DNA of 64,000 bases from Neurospora tetraspora. Lineage: Eukaryota > Ascomycota > Sordariomycetes > Sordariales > Sordariaceae. Numbering within the stretch: the first letter of the stretch is position 1; every line of letters begins with the position of its first letter. The stretch lies in the NCBI RefSeq assembly GCF_033439725.1, contig NW_026944388.1:1922001-1986000 (forward strand), in the 5' to 3' direction. Positions 59,802 through 64,000 of this stretch are shown here, one piece after another. The notes under the pieces are model-generated. The model had not been told where the DNA came from and did not search any database. It was given only the letters and a program-made list of their open reading frames with translations. Made by a program: the position numbers and the translations under genes.

Positions 59802-62327
59802 ATGAATCTGTTGGCCGTCTCTTCCCTGCCCGTTTACTCGGAACGAGGTGCACGAGGCAGGTCGGAAAAGAGATCCAAGTCCTCTTCAGTTTCCGTCATC
59901 ACTGCAAACCACCGAGTTGCACCAACTTCATCCACAACAACAAACCCGACTTCCACCACTTCGCCGGTACCGGCTTTCGCTCCTTCAAACAACGGCCACT
60001 TTCTACACCACGATCCTTCCGACTACATCCACAACGAGCTCCTGGAGCCAGCCGTACATGGCCCGCCGTCACCAGAGAGCATTCGACAGCTAAGCAAGCA
60101 AATGAAGAAGGCCTCTCAGAGAGACAACCACCTTAGTCACCATACAACCTCATCAGGTTCCTCATCACTACGCTCCTTAACTTCGACCGACTCACCCAGT
60201 ACCGACAGTCTTTCGAGAAAATCTTCAGGACGGTCAACGAACAGCCACACCATGCCGAACGGAAAGGACCGCCCCGAGAGCGTCCAGATCTTTGGCAAGA
60301 CGCTTTTTAACCGACGAGGCAGGCTAAAGCGTGAGAGCAGTTCTCAGAATCTGTATTCGGCCGAAATGGGCAGTGATGCCAATCTGCCGCTCCCTCCCAC
60401 CTCGCAGCCAGCCCCAACGTCAGCCCCTTCGAGGGACTCGTTCTTCAGCCGCCGCCGGACCATCAAGGCTGAGAATGCCGAAGACTCTGTAGGCCAGAGG
60501 AAGATTCAGATCTCTGGACCCTACAACTTCCAGCATGTGGCTCATACCAAGAAGGGCAGCAATGTCGATGACTTGCACTTTTCCGACTTCTCGTCCGACT
60601 CTCTTCCCCTTGCCGACGTCGATCTGCCACCTTCGCACCGCCCTCCTTCCATGTCCGCGAAGCAGACAACACCACCTCGACGGCTCATCAAGCACGCAAA
60701 GTCGCAGGACTCGATGAGCATTGCGCCCCCACGTCCACCTAGGTCCCCGATTGAGGAGTCCATCCCGGTTCCCCCCATCCCGCTACGAGTTTCTAGCCGC
60801 GTATCAACACCGGCAGATGGTCTCGACCCATCAACCTTGGGCCGGCCGCTGACAAGTACCGGGTTCCGTCATGCTCAACCACTTGCCGTCGACACCGATA
60901 GCCCTACTCCCCCAGTGACATCACATGGGCACAGTCGCATGATGAGTGTCCCTGACAACGATGTCAACTGGCCGTTGCCCGCTCCCGCGAATCCCGCGTT
61001 TGATGCCGCTCCGCTACCCAATGTGCCCGAAGAGCAGGAAAGCGCTTCCATCATGAAGCCATCCCGTGCCAGCGTCATGAGCAACTCGTCGCTCCGCGCC
61101 AGCCAGTCGGTGCCCATGCTCCGGGCTTTCTCCCCACGACAGGACTGCAGCCGCGAACCCAGCGATACACCATTCACCCTAGTAGACGCCCAGCGCGCCC
61201 TGGTGTCCACCCTGGATGAGATGATCGGAGGCGATTCTTCGCTTCCGCGGGAGAGCTGGGAAGACGACATCGACTACTGCTACGAACACGCCGCCGAGGC
61301 AGACTGCGATTACGAGTGGGCTCGTCCGTCGATGGACATCAGCCGGGACTGTGGAAGCACCGCGCCCGTGGAGCACCCCTACCACCGCACGAAGCTGTCA
61401 TGCAACCTCAATACTTCCATGCTCACTCCCGCCCAGCTGGACATCCCATCCCTAAGCCCAGTCAGCCTCAACTCGGCCACCACACCGCACGAAGCCATCA
61501 CGCCAACAGGAATGACGGCCGCCCTCCCGCACCCCACCCACTCCCACAAAACCTCCAACTTTTCTCTACCAAGAATCGAGGCTCCCACCAGGTCCGCCTC
61601 CGACATGCTCAAGACGCCCGAGCTGCACGCGCGCAAGCCCTCGGACGCCTCCAGCTTCAAGGAATCGCACGGCTTCACCCTCTCCCCCTCGCTGCTGATC
61701 CCCACCGATTTCCAGCGGCAGATGCACCTGGACTCGCTCGACGAAGGCTTAGGGGCCGGAGCCGAAGGAGACTTCAACGACAGCCGCGGCGGGGAATACC
61801 CCTTTGCCGCCCACGCCTTCTCGTCCCTCAAGTACAACCCGCACCGGGCCTCTGCCTCGACAACCGCCACGTTGGAAAGCATCAATTCGGGCCGACACAT
61901 GTCGACGGCTTCCATCTCGACGGACTTCACGAGGCTGACGCTCAGCACCAATTCGCTGGTGGATATGGAGAACTGCAATTACGAGTCGCCCGTTTGCGAT
62001 TTTCCCAGCGGCCACATCCGCTCCGAAAGCGTCAGCGCCAAGGGCGGCGCCGCTGCCATGCCCCCCGTTCCCGAGTTCGAAGAAATTTCCGATGAATCCC
62101 TTCGCCGAGGCGAGAGTTTCCCTAACCTTGTCGGACTTGGTCAGGCGGCGCAGGATAGTGCCGATGCACCAGCAGCTGCTGGCACGAAGCAGCGAAAGGA
62201 TTCGCTGCTGGGCGGCCTGCAGAGGCCAGGCAGAGGTCGCGCGAGGACGACCAGTCTTAGCACCCCGCCGCCTCCGAACCAGTTTTCGCTGTTTCCTAAT
62301 GTGAGGTTGACGGGACCTCAGATCTAG
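59802..62327 (+). CDS. CRIB-domain (Cdc42/Rac-binding) protein
   Basis: Single open frame of 841 residues, largely disordered and rich in Ser, Thr and Pro. A p21-Rho-binding (CRIB) motif is visible at about residues 237-248 (ISGPYNFQHVAH), fitting the I-S-x-P-x(2-4)-F-x-H-x(2)-H pattern. It is preceded by basic residues (FFSRRRTIK) and FGKTLFNRRGRLKRESSSQ. No kinase domain follows, so it is not a PAK. It is more like a fungal scaffold or polarity effector that reads GTP-bound Cdc42 or Rac. Pro-rich stretches (PPRPPRSP, PVPPIP) could bind SH3 domains. The start is the first ATG, 32 bp after the end of the inserted element; an upstream exon cannot be excluded. Function beyond GTPase binding is inference. 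Confidence 0.8.
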   Translation: MNLLAVSSLPVYSERGARGRSEKRSKSSSVSVITANHRVAPTSSTTTNPTSTTSPVPAFAPSNNGHFLHHDPSDYIHNELLEPAVHGPPSPESIRQLSKQMKKASQRDNHLSHHTTSSGSSSLRSLTSTDSPSTDSLSRKSSGRSTNSHTMPNGKDRPESVQIFGKTLFNRRGRLKRESSSQNLYSAEMGSDANLPLPPTSQPAPTSAPSRDSFFSRRRTIKAENAEDSVGQRKIQISGPYNFQHVAHTKKGSNVDDLHFSDFSSDSLPLADVDLPPSHRPPSMSAKQTTPPRRLIKHAKSQDSMSIAPPRPPRSPIEESIPVPPIPLRVSSRVSTPADGLDPSTLGRPLTSTGFRHAQPLAVDTDSPTPPVTSHGHSRMMSVPDNDVNWPLPAPANPAFDAAPLPNVPEEQESASIMKPSRASVMSNSSLRASQSVPMLRAFSPRQDCSREPSDTPFTLVDAQRALVSTLDEMIGGDSSLPRESWEDDIDYCYEHAAEADCDYEWARPSMDISRDCGSTAPVEHPYHRTKLSCNLNTSMLTPAQLDIPSLSPVSLNSATTPHEAITPTGMTAALPHPTHSHKTSNFSLPRIEAPTRSASDMLKTPELHARKPSDASSFKESHGFTLSPSLLIPTDFQRQMHLDSLDEGLGAGAEGDFNDSRGGEYPFAAHAFSSLKYNPHRASASTTATLESINSGRHMSTASISTDFTRLTLSTNSLVDMENCNYESPVCDFPSGHIRSESVSAKGGAAAMPPVPEFEEISDESLRRGESFPNLVGLGQAAQDSADAPAAAGTKQRKDSLLGGLQRPGRGRARTTSLSTPPPPNQFSLFPNVRLTGPQI

Positions 62328-64000
62328 TTTGTCTAGCTCCGTCAGCTAGAGGGGAGCTAGGACAATTATCGAAGCCAAGTTTGGCAAAACAGTCTTTACC
62401 ATACACCAACACTACCATCAACATCCCGGTGTACCGAATTGTTTTGCTCGAAATAAAGCATACGCGGTAATCGCGCGATTTCCATCCCTTTTCAACAACC
62501 AGCCAACCTCCTTCCTCGGAAGAGGAAGGAGTAGCCGGCGTTTTTTCCTTATTACCAACCATCGTCATCCTCGTTATTGAGCATCATCATCATCAGCATC
62601 ATTCCATTGTTCTTTCCCTTTTTCGTACCTATAGACCTTGGGAATCTGGAGGCAGACAGGCAGACAGGCAGGCAGCAAGCACCGCGCTTTTTTTTTTTCT
62701 ATTTTCATATCCATCCTGCTTTTTATCGTTATCAGTCAGTCATTCAGTCAGTCCAGAAAGGGCAGTGGAGGAAGGAACGAAGGAAGGATGAAAGGGAAGA
62801 CAAAACGAGAAAGGAAGGAAAGACGGAAGGGGGAATACCAAAATTTTCCGATTAACTCTTGCCTTTTACACACTTTTAATCCCCTCACTCACCGAAACCC
62901 AACAATCACTCGACATCATCACCACACACGCGATCAACACCGACCAACTATCCAATCACTCAACCACAGTTTCAACCACAGTTTCAACAACACACACACT
63001 CACTCGCAAGATTCCCAACACCACCACCACACACATTTCCTTATTTTGTCCTCTTCGATTCAAACATTCACGAAGTTATGACCGTCATGAAAGGTGGGGG
63101 GGGAAGGAAGGGGAGGGAGATATATATCCGGAGAAGTTTTTACATTGAGCCATTTGTTGAAGAGTCTGTGTCCATAGAAGAGTAGATGTCGCATGGAGCA
63201 TGTATTGTAACAATCAATGTACCTACCTACCTACCTGTATCTGTTAAAAAAAAACCCTTTACTGGTATATGCTAAAATGTCTCGTTCACATGTTGTATCC
63301 GTAAAGCTTTAAGGAAGCTCTGAGACGCGAATCTTGCCAGTCGAGCTTGTGTCAGGGAAACTCGTTGACTATGTGCTCGGCTTATTTTGATAGCAACGTC
63401 GGCAGGTTCGGGACGACTCGGTAGAATTTGGATAGTTTACTTAAATAAATTTTCGCTTGTTTCCAAATGTTTTAGAAATTACTCGAGGGTGGTGGGTAGG
63501 GGCCGATATTTCCCGTAAATCTGGGATTTTTTCATTTCCTTACACTTTTTCTTACCGAAATTTCTGAAATGATCCGTGCACGAGTCCGTGCACCCACCCA
63601 GATTCTACACCGTATGCCAGTTAATCTTTGGCATACACACAATAGGGTAAATCGTTGGAATTATTATATTTTTGTATATCAACTTGCCTCTTACCCTCGC
63701 CGTTGCCAGCTCTTTGTTTATATCCTTGTTTATATTACGATGCTTGTTTAACGCTATTTCTAAGTTGTTTGGCGAGAGTTTACCTTCGTTAATAACCGTG
63801 GTTACGTTTATTAGACTGCTACTTGCCGTTATTGTTAATATTAAGTATCTGCCAATATTACCCGCCTTTTTCGCTATTTTACTAAGTATGAGAAGTATAC
63901 CTTCAACTGCGTGTAACGGTAGGAGTGGGGCTGTGAGGATATGTGATGATACGCCTTATCGTTAACTAACGAGTAGAAGGAGAAGGTTAACTTCTATGCC
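62328..64000. other. 3' flank and right edge; low-complexity and part of an unknown AT-rich sequence
   Basis: 62640-62860 has homopolymer T, AGGCAGACAGGCAG words and a long purine-rich stretch (62755-62845), and 62980-63020 is CA-rich. None of the short frames is credible. From about 63560 the sequence turns AT-rich, with a minus-strand open stretch at 63605-63955 of 116 codons without an initiating ATG near its start; it is not assigned. Confidence 0.4.

Noticed and set aside
62755-62845. Purine-rich stretch that could be mistaken for a repeat array or CRISPR-like spacer set
   Set aside because: It is irregular low-complexity sequence without constant repeat units, and CRISPR is not expected in a fungal nuclear genome.

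Overview
This window is nuclear DNA from a filamentous ascomycete (Pezizomycotina, most likely a Sordariomycete). The evidence is GC-balanced genes with short 56-119 bp GT-AG introns carrying CTAAC/CTGAC-type branch points, fungal families (LysM proteins, a subgroup-C-like GH18 chitinase, a STE3-type pheromone receptor), and transposons degraded to very AT-rich sequence by C-to-T and G-to-A changes, the pattern of repeat-induced point mutation (RIP). The species cannot be named from the sequence.

Layout. 1-1588: 3' part of a tRNA exportin (exportin-T/Los1) gene. 4077-4148: tRNA-Arg(ACG). 4291-12975: a chitin-related cluster, made of a secreted 1155-residue chitinase (minus strand, four exons), a divergent LysM protein (8904-10406) and a second protein with four LysM motifs (11707-12975). 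13629-14375: a small terminal-repeat (TRIM-like) element. 14543-24043: a RIP-degraded Ty3-like LTR retrotransposon with exact 136-bp LTRs and a CCCCC target duplication, carrying a later, unmutated 541-bp solo LTR. It sits between an old TATA box and an ankyrin-repeat gene (24119-25804). 26573-27480: an unrecognised three-exon gene. 28825-38375: a housekeeping and mating block with mitochondrial cardiolipin synthase, mitochondrial tRNA-modifying MTO1, mitochondrial single-stranded-DNA-binding protein Rim1, and a STE3-like receptor with a long tail. 38376-44585: about 6 kb with no supportable gene. 44586-47897: a RIP-degraded pogo/Fot1-like DNA transposon with TA at both ends. 50370-56377: a RIP-degraded copia-like LTR element on the minus strand with CTGGA target duplications. 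59024-59769: an inverted-repeat element that looks like a MITE, ending 32 bp before a gene for a CRIB-domain protein (59802-62327).

How the genes relate. The three chitin genes are adjacent, secreted and chitin-binding, so a joint role in remodelling or masking chitin is a reasonable inference. MTO1, Rim1 and Crd1 are all mitochondrial but act in separate pathways (tRNA wobble modification, mtDNA maintenance, cardiolipin synthesis), so their proximity need not be functional. Two genes (ankyrin and CRIB) have a transposon end within 80 bp of the start codon, so their present promoters or leaders are at least partly made of transposon sequence.

Gene models were spliced by eye from reading frames and splice signals. 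Every multi-exon model given keeps frame across all junctions.
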